A DNA stretch of 64,000 bases from Chryseobacterium daeguense DSM 19388 (GCF_000430825.1 NZ_AUMT01000003.1:372001-436000), one strand, 5' to 3'; positions 1 to 8,106 are shown, counted from the stretch's first letter. A program made the numbers and translations. The notes: generated from the sequence alone by a model not told the origin.

Positions 1-2
1 GT

Positions 3-332
3 GCAGATTCCATCGGAACTATTCAATACAGCGGGATTGGCGGCCAGATGGATTTTATGCGCGGCGCGGCGCTGAGTGAAGATGGAAAACCAATCATCGC
101 AATCACTTCCAGAACTAAAAAAGGCGTTTCAAGGATCGTTCCTTTTCTTAAGCAGGGAGCGGGAGTCGTTACCACAAGAGGTCATATCCATTATGTTGTC
201 ACGGAATACGGAACGGCTTATTTATATGGGAAAAATCTGCGCCAGAGAGCACAGGAACTTATAAGTATTGCTCACCCGGATGACAGGGAAATGCTGGAAA
301 GAGCAGCTTATGAAAGATTTAAACATATTTAA
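3..332 (+). CDS. Acetyl-CoA hydrolase/transferase, C-terminal part (cut by window edge)
   Basis: The first 109 codons visible are the C-terminal end of a class I CoA-transferase/acetyl-CoA hydrolase (succinyl-CoA:acetate or 4-hydroxybutyrate CoA-transferase type). Family hallmarks seen are the stretch GIGGQMDFMRGA near the left edge, a SRIVP segment, the VVTTRGHIHYVVTEYGTAYL block and the terminal RAQELISIAHPDDREML. The reading frame is open to base 3 with no stop, so the gene starts upstream of the window. It transfers CoA between acyl groups in the cytoplasm; the substrate cannot be told from this fragment. An AT-rich gap follows. Confidence 0.85.
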   Translation, partial: ADSIGTIQYSGIGGQMDFMRGAALSEDGKPIIAITSRTKKGVSRIVPFLKQGAGVVTTRGHIHYVVTEYGTAYLYGKNLRQRAQELISIAHPDDREMLERAAYERFKHI

Positions 333-456
333 TATTATTCGTTAAAAAGATTTATTTTATTAAATTTTTCGTTTAAATTAAAAAAATGTATTTTTAAACT
401 TATTATAACAAAATAGCAGAAAAAATGCTCAGTATTGTGGCAGTATTTTTGATTAT

Positions 457-1252
457 TTGCTATTTAAACATTGGAAATTGAAGACTATATATAATTCTAT
501 ACGGGAGGAAGTCATTAAGCATTCTAAAGTTAAAAATTCAGTTTTGGGGAATGTGGATGAATGGAAAAGAAGCCATTATATCATTCTTTCAGAAATTATA
601 AAAGAAGAGCTGTCCGACGCTGAAGAACTAAAGGGAGGAAAAAAATTTGAAATAGGAAATACTATTTCACACGTTACGCTGCAACGTTTTTTTGAAAATG
701 ATTATCAGGATAAAACACATAGTGATCTGAGGTTTTTAAAAACTTTGGATAAAATTTGCATATTTCTATAAAGATTTGAATGCATACATTCTGGACATAA
801 AAGAAAAAAGGCAGGAGAATAATGATGACAGCAAAGAAAGGTTTTTCAAGATCGTGTACGATTATTGTGCTACTGTTTTTGAATTCTATAAACAATTCCC
901 GAATCATAACGTCGAAATGTTTAAAGACCTCGTTTTCAATGAGTCTCCGTTTCTGGAAAGAGCCTCTCATTTCAGCAAGGAATTATGTGACAGGCAGTTT
1001 CATCTGATCACAAAAAATAACCGTTCCAATTATGAAGTTTTTGATATCAATATCGTAACAGATGAGCCGGATAAAAAGATCCTTGAATCCCAGGAATTCT
1101 GGAATCTGCTGTTCAAAGTGGGGGAAACGGGAGAAGAACATTTCGTAAATCAGTTAAACACCCAGATTTATTTCATTAAAAAAATAGATAACCAGTGGAA
1201 AATCTGGGATAATTACAATCCGGACGCCGGCCGGCTGAACAACATAAAATAA
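457..1252 (+). pseudogene. Uncharacterised gene broken by a frameshift
   Basis: Two reading frames join into one likely protein. Frame 1 (457-771) ends ...SDLRFLKTLDKICIFL-stop. Frame 2, open from about 740 to 1252, reads ...FYKDLNAYILDIKEK and continues for about 160 residues to the stop. The break must lie between about 740 and 769. The first frame also has no ATG between its upstream stop (406-408) and 457; only TTG codons are available. The protein is soluble-looking, with no signal peptide or membrane segment, and no family was recognised. A sequencing error or a genuine indel would look the same. The AT-rich 333-456 stretch upstream shows no clear promoter. A hairpin (1273-1293, AGCCACAGA/TCTGCGGCT) lies downstream. 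Confidence 0.55.
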
Positions 1253-1354
1253 AGAACATCAATACATAAGAAAGCCACAGACTTTCTGCGGCTCCCTTGA
1301 TCGAAATATTCTTTTTTCATCGGTTTGTGAATACAAAATTAAACATACAAGTCA

Positions 1355-1406
1355 TAAGATAATAAACTTAAGCATACTTAAATGAACTTTTCTTTAGATT
1401 ATCTTA
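1355..1406. promoter_or_regulatory. Inverted repeat upstream of hppD, possible operator
   Basis: A perfect 9-bp inverted repeat, TAAGATAAT (1355-1363) and ATTATCTTA (1398-1406), encloses a second smaller palindrome, TTAAG-CATA-CTTAA (1368-1381). It lies about 95 bp before the hppD ATG in a region with no gene. A regulator binding site for the tyrosine-degradation genes is an inference; the symmetry is what is seen. In this AT-rich setting some of it may be chance. Confidence 0.25.
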
Positions 1407-1499
1407 AAACAGGACTAACGATTGTTCGTTTATATTTTCCGTATTAGTAAGAAATTCGTAATTTGCATACCTGTAATTAAAAAAGTAAAAATAGAAAAT

Positions 1500-2630
1500 A
1501 TGTCAACACTTACATTTGCCGAAAAAATTGCTCAAGCAGAGAATTTTTTGCCAATTAATGGTACAGATTACATTGAGTTTTATGTAGGAAATGCAAAACA
1601 GGCTGCGCATTACTACAAGACCGCTTTCGGTTTCCAGTCTTTGGCTTATGCCGGGCCTGAAACAGGGGTGAGAGATCGTGCATCTTATGTACTTCAGCAG
1701 GGGAAAATAAGATTAGTTCTTACCACAGGTCTGAAGTCTGATTCACCGATTAACGAACATGTAAAAAAACATGGAGACGGAGTAAAAGTTTTGGCACTTT
1801 GGGTAGATGACGCATACAAAGCTTTCGAAGAAACTACAAAAAGAGGCGGTAAACCTTACTTAGAGCCGGTAACGCTTACCGATGAAAACGGTGAAGTGAG
1901 AATGTCCGGAATCTATACGTACGGGGAAACGGTTCACATGTTTGTAGAAAGAAAAAATTATACAGGACCATTCATGCCGGGTTACGAAAAATGGGAAAGT
2001 GCTTACCAGCCGGAAGATGCAGGTCTTTTATATGTAGACCACTGCGTAGGAAATGTAGACTGGAACAGAATGATCCCTACGGTAGAATGGTACGAAAAGG
2101 TAATGGGATTCGTAAACATCCTTTCTTTTGATGATAAGCAGATCAATACGGAATATTCTGCACTAATGTCTAAAGTAATGTCAAACGGAAACGGATACGC
2201 AAAATTCCCTATCAACGAACCCGCAGAAGGTAAAAAGAAATCTCAGGTAGAAGAATATCTTGATTTCTACGAGGGTGAAGGAGTACAGCATATTGCTGTT
2301 GCCACTAAAGATATCATCCACACGGTAACTGAGCTTAAAAAACGTGGTGTAGAATTCCTTTCTGCCCCGCCGGAAGCTTATTACGAAATGGTACCTGAAA
2401 GAGTGGGCCATATTGATGAAGATATTAAGAAGCTTCAGGACTTAGGCATCCTTATTGATCATGATGAAGAGGGATATTTATTACAAATATTTACAAAACC
2501 TGTAGAAGACCGCCCTACCCTATTCTTTGAAATCATTGAAAGACACGGTGCGCAGAGCTTCGGAGCAGGAAACTTTAAAGCATTGTTCGAAGCATTGGAA
2601 AGAGAACAGGAAAAAAGAGGAAATCTTTAA
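1500..2630 (+). CDS. hppD: 4-hydroxyphenylpyruvate dioxygenase
   Basis: Converts 4-hydroxyphenylpyruvate to homogentisate, the second step of tyrosine breakdown, using Fe(II) and O2. The 376-residue length fits bacterial HPPD. Two vicinal-oxygen-chelate halves are visible: the N-terminal one opens with NGTDYIEFYVGNAKQAA, the C-terminal one with YVDHCVGNVDW. The expected iron ligands are His181 (VDHCV), His264 (GVQHIAV) and Glu344 (LFFEIIER). I chose the ATG at 1500 because the 26 codons upstream in frame (from 1422) are not family-like. The gene is followed by its own strong terminator, so it is probably transcribed separately from the genes after it. Confidence 0.95.
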   Translation: MSTLTFAEKIAQAENFLPINGTDYIEFYVGNAKQAAHYYKTAFGFQSLAYAGPETGVRDRASYVLQQGKIRLVLTTGLKSDSPINEHVKKHGDGVKVLALWVDDAYKAFEETTKRGGKPYLEPVTLTDENGEVRMSGIYTYGETVHMFVERKNYTGPFMPGYEKWESAYQPEDAGLLYVDHCVGNVDWNRMIPTVEWYEKVMGFVNILSFDDKQINTEYSALMSKVMSNGNGYAKFPINEPAEGKKKSQVEEYLDFYEGEGVQHIAVATKDIIHTVTELKKRGVEFLSAPPEAYYEMVPERVGHIDEDIKKLQDLGILIDHDEEGYLLQIFTKPVEDRPTLFFEIIERHGAQSFGAGNFKALFEALEREQEKRGNL

Positions 2631-2648
2631 TTTAATTAACAATATCGG

Positions 2649-2687
2649 GTTTTGTCAGGATGAACAGTCTTGACAAAACTTTTTTTT
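2649..2687 (+). terminator. Rho-independent terminator after hppD
   Basis: GTTTTGTCA (2649-2657) pairs perfectly with TGACAAAAC (2671-2679), followed directly by eight T residues. Confidence 0.85.
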
Positions 2688-2701
2688 AAAAACACAGTAT
2701 T

Positions 2702-3172
2702 ATGAGAAAATTTTTAATCGGAATTTTATTTATCGGAGCTACATTAGGTGTTAAGGCTCAGTACGGATCATTAAATGAAATCCTTACCAGACTTGAAGAA
2801 AGAAAAGGCGTAAATCAAAATCTGGAAGCGGTAAACATTGATAATAAGAAGTTTATTTTTATTAAAGATGAAGCAGATCACACAGAAAGGGACTTCATTG
2901 TGATCAAAGGTAAAAAAGCTACTTATGTAGAGGTTTTCGATGACAAAGCAACCGGAGAAAGTAGCTCGAATGTTTTCACAGGTGATATTATCAGAAAGAA
3001 AAACATCGTTTCTTTAAGAGCAGATATGCTTGAAAATAAGAAAGTTCCTATCCCGGTCACAAAAACTTTACTGCTTACAAAACAGGACAATATCCTGTAC
3101 CTGATCGATGTAAATACCAAAGCCAGATGGATCGACGAAGAATCTTTTTCTAAGGCTAAAAACAAAAAGTAA
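2702..3172 (+). CDS. Small secreted protein in the tyrosine-degradation cluster
   Basis: 156 residues. A clear signal peptide (MRKFLIGILFIGATLGVKA, cleavage before QYGS) predicts export to the periplasm or beyond. The mature part is hydrophilic and mostly beta-like, with no Cys and no recognised catalytic motif. It sits 14 bp after the hppD terminator and 89 bp before fahA. The placement suggests co-expression with tyrosine catabolism but gives no function. No family recognised. Confidence 0.75.
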   Translation: MRKFLIGILFIGATLGVKAQYGSLNEILTRLEERKGVNQNLEAVNIDNKKFIFIKDEADHTERDFIVIKGKKATYVEVFDDKATGESSSNVFTGDIIRKKNIVSLRADMLENKKVPIPVTKTLLLTKQDNILYLIDVNTKARWIDEESFSKAKNKK

Positions 3173-3261
3173 ATATTTTTAAACGCAAAGTGCATAAATA
3201 CTAATTCGTTAAAAATTAGTGGAATTTGTGTTTAAACTCAATCAAATTAAATACTAAAATT

Positions 3262-4509
3262 ATGAAATCATTTGTAGAGTATTCCTCAAATTCGGATTTT
3301 TCTATACACAATATTCCGTTCGGAGTAGCGGTCTTTAATAAAGAATATATCGGATGCTGCACAAGAATCGGCGATCAGGTTATCGATCTGGCAACATTAT
3401 ATGATCTAGCATATTTTGAAGAGATAGAAGGTCTGGACGATAATGTTTTTGAAGCTTATACTTTAAATGAATTCATTGAGCTTGGAAAACCGGTTACAAA
3501 TGCCGTTCGTTTGAAAATTCAGGAATTATTGCTGGACGGTTCAATCTTATCAAAGGATCAAAAAACAATAGAAGAAGCTTTTTATGACCTGGATAAAGTA
3601 AAAATGATGATGCCGGTTCACATCCCGAATTACACGGATTTTTACAGCAGCATCGAACATGCTACCAACGTAGGAAAAATGTTCAGAGATCCTGCCAATG
3701 CACTGCTTCCTAACTGGAAACACCTGCCTGTAGGATATCACGGAAGAGCTTCATCCATCGTAGTTTCAGGAACGGAAATCAATCGTCCAAAAGGCCAGAC
3801 AAAACCTGCAGATGCAGAAAAGCCGGTTTTCGGACCTTCAAAACAATTAGATTTTGAATTGGAAATGGCATTTATCATCAACAAAAACACCGAAATGGGC
3901 GAAAGTATCTCCACAAAAGAAGCTGAAGACGCTATTTTCGGAATGGTGGTTTTCAACGACTGGTCGGCAAGGGATATCCAGGCTTGGGAATATGTTCCGC
4001 TTGGACCATTTTTAGCTAAAAATTTCGGTTCGTCAATTTCCCCTTGGGTGGTTACTCTGGAAGCTTTGGAGCCATTCAGAACGGCTTCTCCGGCCCAGGA
4101 CCCTGAAGTTTTGGATTATTTGAAATTTGAAGGTGACAAAAATTACGACATTAATCTTGAAGTCTACTTACAGCCTGAAAACGGTGAAGAAAACCTTATC
4201 TGCGAAAGCAATTACAAGCATATGTACTGGAATATGACCCAGCAATTGGCTCATCATACAGTAAACGGCTGCAACGTGGAAGTGGGTGATCTGTATGCCA
4301 GCGGAACCATTTCAGGAAGTGACCCGAAATCTTTCGGTTCTATGCTTGAGCTGACCTGGAGAGGCCAAAATCCTTTACAATTAAGCAACGGACAGGAAAG
4401 AAAATTCATCGACGACAATGATACCATAACAATGAAAGCCTGGGCTGAAAAAGATGGTGTGAGAGTAGGCTTTGGCGAGGTTTCAGGTAAAATTATTCCT
4501 GCTAATTAA
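3262..4509 (+). CDS. fahA: Fumarylacetoacetase
   Basis: Hydrolyses 4-fumarylacetoacetate to fumarate and acetoacetate, the last step of tyrosine/homogentisate degradation. 415 residues, matching the eukaryote-like FAH family. Seen are the N-terminal FAH_N part (NIPFGVAVF), the segment DFYSSIEHATNVGKMFR with the catalytic-region His, LPVGYHGRASS, DFELEMAF (metal-binding acids), NDWSARDIQAWEYVPLGPF, and GDLYASGTISG near the end. The start at 3262 gives the normal family N-terminus; the twelve codons upstream in frame (from 3226) are not family-like. Homogentisate 1,2-dioxygenase, the enzyme between HPPD and FAH, is not in this window. Confidence 0.95.
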   Translation: MKSFVEYSSNSDFSIHNIPFGVAVFNKEYIGCCTRIGDQVIDLATLYDLAYFEEIEGLDDNVFEAYTLNEFIELGKPVTNAVRLKIQELLLDGSILSKDQKTIEEAFYDLDKVKMMMPVHIPNYTDFYSSIEHATNVGKMFRDPANALLPNWKHLPVGYHGRASSIVVSGTEINRPKGQTKPADAEKPVFGPSKQLDFELEMAFIINKNTEMGESISTKEAEDAIFGMVVFNDWSARDIQAWEYVPLGPFLAKNFGSSISPWVVTLEALEPFRTASPAQDPEVLDYLKFEGDKNYDINLEVYLQPENGEENLICESNYKHMYWNMTQQLAHHTVNGCNVEVGDLYASGTISGSDPKSFGSMLELTWRGQNPLQLSNGQERKFIDDNDTITMKAWAEKDGVRVGFGEVSGKIIPAN

Positions 4510-4513
4510 ATTA

Positions 4514-4998
4514 TAACCACAAAAGTCACAAAAGCTTTAATGATTACACAGTCTTATTAACTGATTTAACTTATAAGATTAATGGAGCTTGCATAGAAGT
4601 TCACAAAATCTTAGGAGCTGGTTTATTAGAAAGTGTTTATCATAAATGTTTAGAAGAAGAATTTAGGTTAAGAAATATAAATTTTAAATCTGAATTCAAA
4701 ATACCAATCATTTACAAAGGAAAAGAGATTAAGTGTGATTTCTTCTGTGATTTTTTAGTTGAGGACTTAATTGTAATTGAGTTGAAAGCAGTTTCAGAAC
4801 TAAATGAAATTCATCGTGCTCAAGTTTTGAATTATATTAATTTAATGAAGAAACCCAAAGGAATATTGATAAATTTTAATGTAAAAAATTTATATCATCA
4901 AGGACATGAAACTTTTGTAAATAAATATTACGACATGCTTTTTTGATCTTAAAGATTCAAATTATTTTCTTTAAAAACTTTTGTGACTTTTGTGGTTA
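4514..4998. mobile_element. Inverted-repeat element carrying a GxxExxY gene
   Basis: The 20-mer AACCACAAAAGTCACAAAAG at 4515-4534 recurs as its exact reverse complement at 4978-4997; one further base each side also pairs (21 bp). Between them lies only the GxxExxY reading frame. The element starts 5 bp after the fahA stop and ends 9 bp before the next ATG, so it fills the whole fahA/flavin-reductase gap. No transposase is present, so any movement would depend on functions elsewhere. No convincing target-site duplication is visible. A related empty repeat lies at 13063-13137. Confidence 0.6.
4540..4946 (+). pseudogene. GxxExxY protein (PDDEXK-like), N-terminus frameshifted
   Basis: In the frame ending at 4946 the translation reads TDLTYKINGACIEVHKILGAG, then LLESVYHKCLEEEF (the G-x-x-E-x-x-Y motif is GLLESVY), then CDFFCDFLVEDLIVIELKAV (a D...ExK nuclease-like core) and RAQVLNYINLM: a complete GxxExxY protein of about 130 residues. 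This frame has no ATG before the conserved body. The expected start is ATG 4540 in another frame, which reads MITQSY and stops. One missing base near 4551-4556 would restore a typical N-terminus. The family is related to PDDEXK nucleases; its biological role is unknown to me. Either a pseudogene or a single-base sequence error. Confidence 0.65.
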
Positions 4999-5007
4999 AA
5001 TAAAAAT

Positions 5008-5832
5008 ATGAAAACAGTAAACCCCTCCGAAATAACTCCCGTACAGCTGCAAACCATCATGCAGACCGCTGTTTCCCCGCGTCCTATCGCATTGGCTTCT
5101 ACGGTTGATAAAAATGGCAATATTAATTTATCGCCGTTCAGCTTTTTCAATATGTTCAGTACGGTTCCCCCGATTTTGATTTTTTCACCATCAAGAAGAG
5201 TTCGTGATAATACAACAAAGCATACACTAGAAAATGTTTTAGAAGTACCGGAAGTTGTCATTGGAACCGTGAATTTCCCGATTGTTCAGCAGATTTCATT
5301 AGCATCAACTGAATATGGTGATGGTGTAAATGAATTTGTAAAATCAGGGCTCACCATGAAAGATGCCGAGTTGGTTACCCCAAAGCTGATAGAAGAATGT
5401 CCCGTAAATTTTGAATGTAAAGTATTAGAAGTAAAACATTTAGGAGATCAGGGAGGTGCAGGAAATCTGGTAATTTGCGAAGTTCAGAAAATTCATATCA
5501 GAGAAGAATATTTGAACGAAGAAGGAAATATTGACCAGAAAAAGCTGGATATGGTAGCCCGTTTAGGTGGAAACTGGTATTCCAGAAGCAATGAAAACAG
5601 TCTTTTTGAAGTTCCGAAACCTTTGGTAACAAAAGGAATTGGCTTTGATCTTCTGCCGGATGAAATTAAATTAAGTAAAATTTTCACAGGAAACGACCTG
5701 GGAATGCTTGCGAACGTAGAAGTTTTACCCGCCGGAAATTATCATGCCGATGAAACGGTTCATCAAAATGCACAGAAGTTATTACTGGAAAGCAAAATTG
5801 ATGAAGCCTGGAAAATTTTAATAAAAAAATAA
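5008..5832 (+). CDS. Flavin reductase-like / FMN-binding split-barrel protein
   Basis: 274 residues of the flavin reductase-like (DIM6/NTAB) family, which binds FMN in a split barrel. Family segments seen are TAVSPRPIALASTVDKNGNINLSPFSFFNMFS (about residues 20-50) and PPILIFSPSRR. The downstream part (IGFDLLPDEI, GMLANVEVLP) is an extension found in longer members. The start at 5008 lies just outside the right inverted repeat of the preceding element, so the native upstream region was probably replaced by it. Flavin reductases of this type often sit beside aromatic-degradation genes; a specific partner here is inference. Confidence 0.8.
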   Translation: MKTVNPSEITPVQLQTIMQTAVSPRPIALASTVDKNGNINLSPFSFFNMFSTVPPILIFSPSRRVRDNTTKHTLENVLEVPEVVIGTVNFPIVQQISLASTEYGDGVNEFVKSGLTMKDAELVTPKLIEECPVNFECKVLEVKHLGDQGGAGNLVICEVQKIHIREEYLNEEGNIDQKKLDMVARLGGNWYSRSNENSLFEVPKPLVTKGIGFDLLPDEIKLSKIFTGNDLGMLANVEVLPAGNYHADETVHQNAQKLLLESKIDEAWKILIKK

Positions 5833-5841
5833 GCTGGAGGT

Positions 5842-5913
5842 GAGGCAGGAGGCTGGAAGTTTTCAACTGTTAAAAATCAGCGTTCCATTTGCAACTTCCA
5901 TCCTCCTGCTTCC
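5842..5913. repeat. Imperfect palindromic repeat (GCAGGAGG type)
   Basis: GAGGCAGGAGGCTGGAAGTT (5842-5861) faces its near reverse complement at 5893-5913 (AACTTCCATCCTCCTGCTTCC). It fills the gap between two convergent genes and could form a long cruciform or RNA hairpin. Confidence 0.6.
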
Positions 5914-5925
5914 AACTTCCTTGCT

Positions 5926-6774
5926 TCATTCATTAACAATCTTCAAATTGATAAACTCAATTGATTTTTGTACAACTTCATTTAAATCTTTAGGTAATAT
6001 TTCTTCGTCCCAGGGTTCTTTTGCCCCAAAGGTATGATTTGCATTATCAATTAAATATAATTCTGAATTAGGATTTAAAATATGAAGGTGTTCCGCATTT
6101 TTCACACTTACACTTTCATCATTGGTTCCGTGAATGATTAGCACATGGGCCTTAGCCATTTCTGCAGCCCTTTCCACATCAAACCGATGAAGATCCTTCT
6201 CAAAGTCCTCATAAAACTGATAATAGTGTGGCATTTCCTGTTTAGTTCTTCCATTTAAAACATAAAATACACCTTCTTTTTTCCAATTTTCAAAAGCTGC
6301 ATTTTTCGGAAAGCGATCAAGAGAATCTACACCGGCCTGCGTAATCAATCCGTTAATTCTTTCGTCTTCAAAGGTTTTGACAATGGAAATTCCACCTCCC
6401 CTGCTATGCCCGATTAACACAATTTTTTGGTCATCCACCTGCTCCTCTTTGCTAAAATAATCAATCACGACACCTAAATCCGAAAGTTCTTTAGAATAAT
6501 TATTATTTCCAAAAGCGTCAAGATCAGCAAATTGATCAGGCTTGTCCAGCGTTGTCCCATTATGTGAAAAATTGAATTTAACAAAGAAAAAACCGGCCTC
6601 CGCAAACTTTTCCGCCATTAAATTCCAGGCTCCCCAGTCTTTATATCCTTTGTAACCGTGAACAAAAATGACTAGCGGTAGTTTTTTATCTGTTTCAGGA
6701 TAACAGGCATCAGCTAGAAATTCTTTAGTCTCAGGATTTGAGAGAATGATATTTTGTCTTTTTGTGATGTTCAT
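5926..6774 (-). CDS. Alpha/beta hydrolase (serine hydrolase)
   Basis: 282-residue cytoplasmic alpha/beta-hydrolase, dienelactone-hydrolase/BAAT-like in layout. Seen: the oxyanion strand FVHGYKGYKDWG (about 36-47), the nucleophile elbow GHSRGGG (Ser about 124), an acid in HGTNDESV, and the terminal His in DNANHTFG. No signal peptide. Substrate unknown; an acyl or carboxylic ester is likely. It is convergent with the flavin-reductase gene, and palindromic repeats flank it on both sides. Confidence 0.85.
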   Translation of the reverse strand: MNITKRQNIILSNPETKEFLADACYPETDKKLPLVIFVHGYKGYKDWGAWNLMAEKFAEAGFFFVKFNFSHNGTTLDKPDQFADLDAFGNNNYSKELSDLGVVIDYFSKEEQVDDQKIVLIGHSRGGGISIVKTFEDERINGLITQAGVDSLDRFPKNAAFENWKKEGVFYVLNGRTKQEMPHYYQFYEDFEKDLHRFDVERAAEMAKAHVLIIHGTNDESVSVKNAEHLHILNPNSELYLIDNANHTFGAKEPWDEEILPKDLNEVVQKSIEFINLKIVNE

Positions 6775-6801
6775 ATTTTGTTATTAGATAACCCTATTTT
6801 T

Positions 6802-6868
6802 TGTCATTCCGTAGGAATCTCGGCAATACCAGTTTTTAAAATAATGTCCAGATTCCTATGGAATGGCA
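6802..6868. repeat. Palindromic repeat (TGTCATTCC type)
   Basis: TGTCATTCCGTAGGAATCT (6802-6820) and its reverse complement with two mismatches (6850-6868) enclose a 29-bp loop. It lies between the divergent hydrolase and HipA-like genes. Confidence 0.6.
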
Positions 6869-6962
6869 AAAGGTCTGTTTAAAGATTTTATTAAACTTAA
6901 TTTTTCACTTAAAAATATTAAAAATAGAAATAAACACAAAGGAAAAGCCTTATTTTTGCGGT

Positions 6963-7736
6963 ATGTTGGATTTAAGAACGGTAACCGTTATGCGTTACAT
7001 TCTGCCACTTCGTGAGGGAGGTTCGCTTCCGGCGCTGGCAGAGGCTGATGACGATTTTAAATATGTTTTGAAATTCCGTGGCGCCGGTCATGGAGTTAAG
7101 ATGCTGATTTCTGAACTATTAGGCGGAAAAATTACAGAAGCCCTGGGATTGCAGATTCCAGAGCTGGTTTTCGTGAATCTTGATGTAGATTTCGGAAGAA
7201 CGGAAGCCGATGAGGAAATTCAGGACCTTCTGAAATTTTCTGAAGGATTGAATCTTGGCCTGCATTATCTTTCCGGCTCTATTGCTTATGATCCTAGCGT
7301 GAAAATTGATCCACTTTTGGCTTCAAAAATTGTCTGGCTGGACGCATTTATTACGAATATCGACCGTACTTTTAAAAACACCAATCTTCTGATGTGGCAT
7401 AAAGAATTGTGGGTCATTGACAATGGCGCCTCGTTTTATTTTCACCATTCGTGGCAGAACTTTGATGCGGCGGCAAAAACTCCTTTTAAATATGTAAAAG
7501 ACCATGTTTTGCTCCCACAGGCTACAAAGCTGGATGAAGCGGATAATTTTGCGAAAGAAGTTTTAAATGAAAATATTTTCAGGGAAATAGTTGATTTAAT
7601 TCCTGAAGACTGGCTGCACTGGAATGACGCCGATGAAACACCTGAAGAAATTCGTGAAATTTATTTTCAGTTTTTGAAAACAAGATTAGAAAATTCCCAA
7701 ATCTTTTTAAACGAAGCCAAAAATGCAAGAGGATAA
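6963..7736 (+). CDS. HipA-like kinase family protein
   Basis: 257 residues. Resembles the small stand-alone HipA-related kinase family (HipA_2 type). Seen: MRYILPLREGGSLPALAEADDDFKYVLKF, where Lys37 is the likely ATP-binding Lys, and the catalytic region DAFITNIDRTFKNTNLL, with the loop N-x-DR...N, followed by VIDNG at the metal-binding (DFG-like) position. The ATG at 6963 follows a TATTTTTG promoter-like box at 6950-6957; ATG 6990 (MRYILPL) is an alternative start. It overlaps the next gene by 14 bp. It lacks the N-terminal domain and HipB partner of a classical hipBA toxin-antitoxin, so a persistence role should not be assumed. Confidence 0.8.
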   Translation: MLDLRTVTVMRYILPLREGGSLPALAEADDDFKYVLKFRGAGHGVKMLISELLGGKITEALGLQIPELVFVNLDVDFGRTEADEEIQDLLKFSEGLNLGLHYLSGSIAYDPSVKIDPLLASKIVWLDAFITNIDRTFKNTNLLMWHKELWVIDNGASFYFHHSWQNFDAAAKTPFKYVKDHVLLPQATKLDEADNFAKEVLNENIFREIVDLIPEDWLHWNDADETPEEIREIYFQFLKTRLENSQIFLNEAKNARG

Positions 7737-8106
7737 AATATACGAATACGCCGTAATACGCCTGGTGCCGAAGGTTGAGAGAGAAGAGTTTTTCAACATC
7801 GGGCTGGTGATGTTTTCAAAGAAGGAGAAATTCATCAAGGTAGAATTTTATTTGTGCCCAGATAAATTTAAGCTGATGCACAGTAAGCTGGATTACGATG
7901 ATATCATCCAGAATCTGGAGAGCTTCCAAAAAATTGCCAACGGGGAAAAAGACGGCGGACCAATTGCACAGCTGGATATTCCTGAACGTTTTCGCTGGCT
8001 GACAGCCGTGAGAAGTTCGGTGGTGCAGACTTCCAGACCTCATCCCGGAAAATCCAAAGACCTGGAAAAAACCTTTCACAAGCTGTTTCAGGAGCTAATT
8101 CTCTAG
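7723..8106 (+). CDS. DUF3037 family protein
   Basis: 127 residues matching DUF3037: it opens with YEYAVIRLVPKVEREEFFNIGLVMFS and ends with a C-terminal segment containing RPHPGKSKDLEKTFHKLF. No membrane segment or known catalytic motif. It overlaps the HipA-like kinase gene by 14 bp, indicating translational coupling. The pairing of a HipA-like kinase with DUF3037 recurs in bacteria to my knowledge, which suggests a kinase/substrate or kinase/modulator pair; function unknown. Confidence 0.8.
   Translation: MQEDKIYEYAVIRLVPKVEREEFFNIGLVMFSKKEKFIKVEFYLCPDKFKLMHSKLDYDDIIQNLESFQKIANGEKDGGPIAQLDIPERFRWLTAVRSSVVQTSRPHPGKSKDLEKTFHKLFQELIL

Noticed and set aside
674-970. 98-codon ORF on the minus strand across the broken gene
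   Set aside because: It is antisense to both halves of the frameshifted plus-strand gene; its translation is hydrophobic and Phe/Ile-rich, typical of a shadow frame.
1422-1499. Longer N-terminus for HPPD from the in-frame start at 1422
   Set aside because: The extra 26 residues are unlike any HPPD; ATG 1500 gives the normal N-terminus.
6963-8106. Calling the HipA-like kinase/DUF3037 pair a hipBA toxin-antitoxin
   Set aside because: There is no HipB-type DNA-binding partner, and the kinase is the short stand-alone type; only kinase homology is supported.
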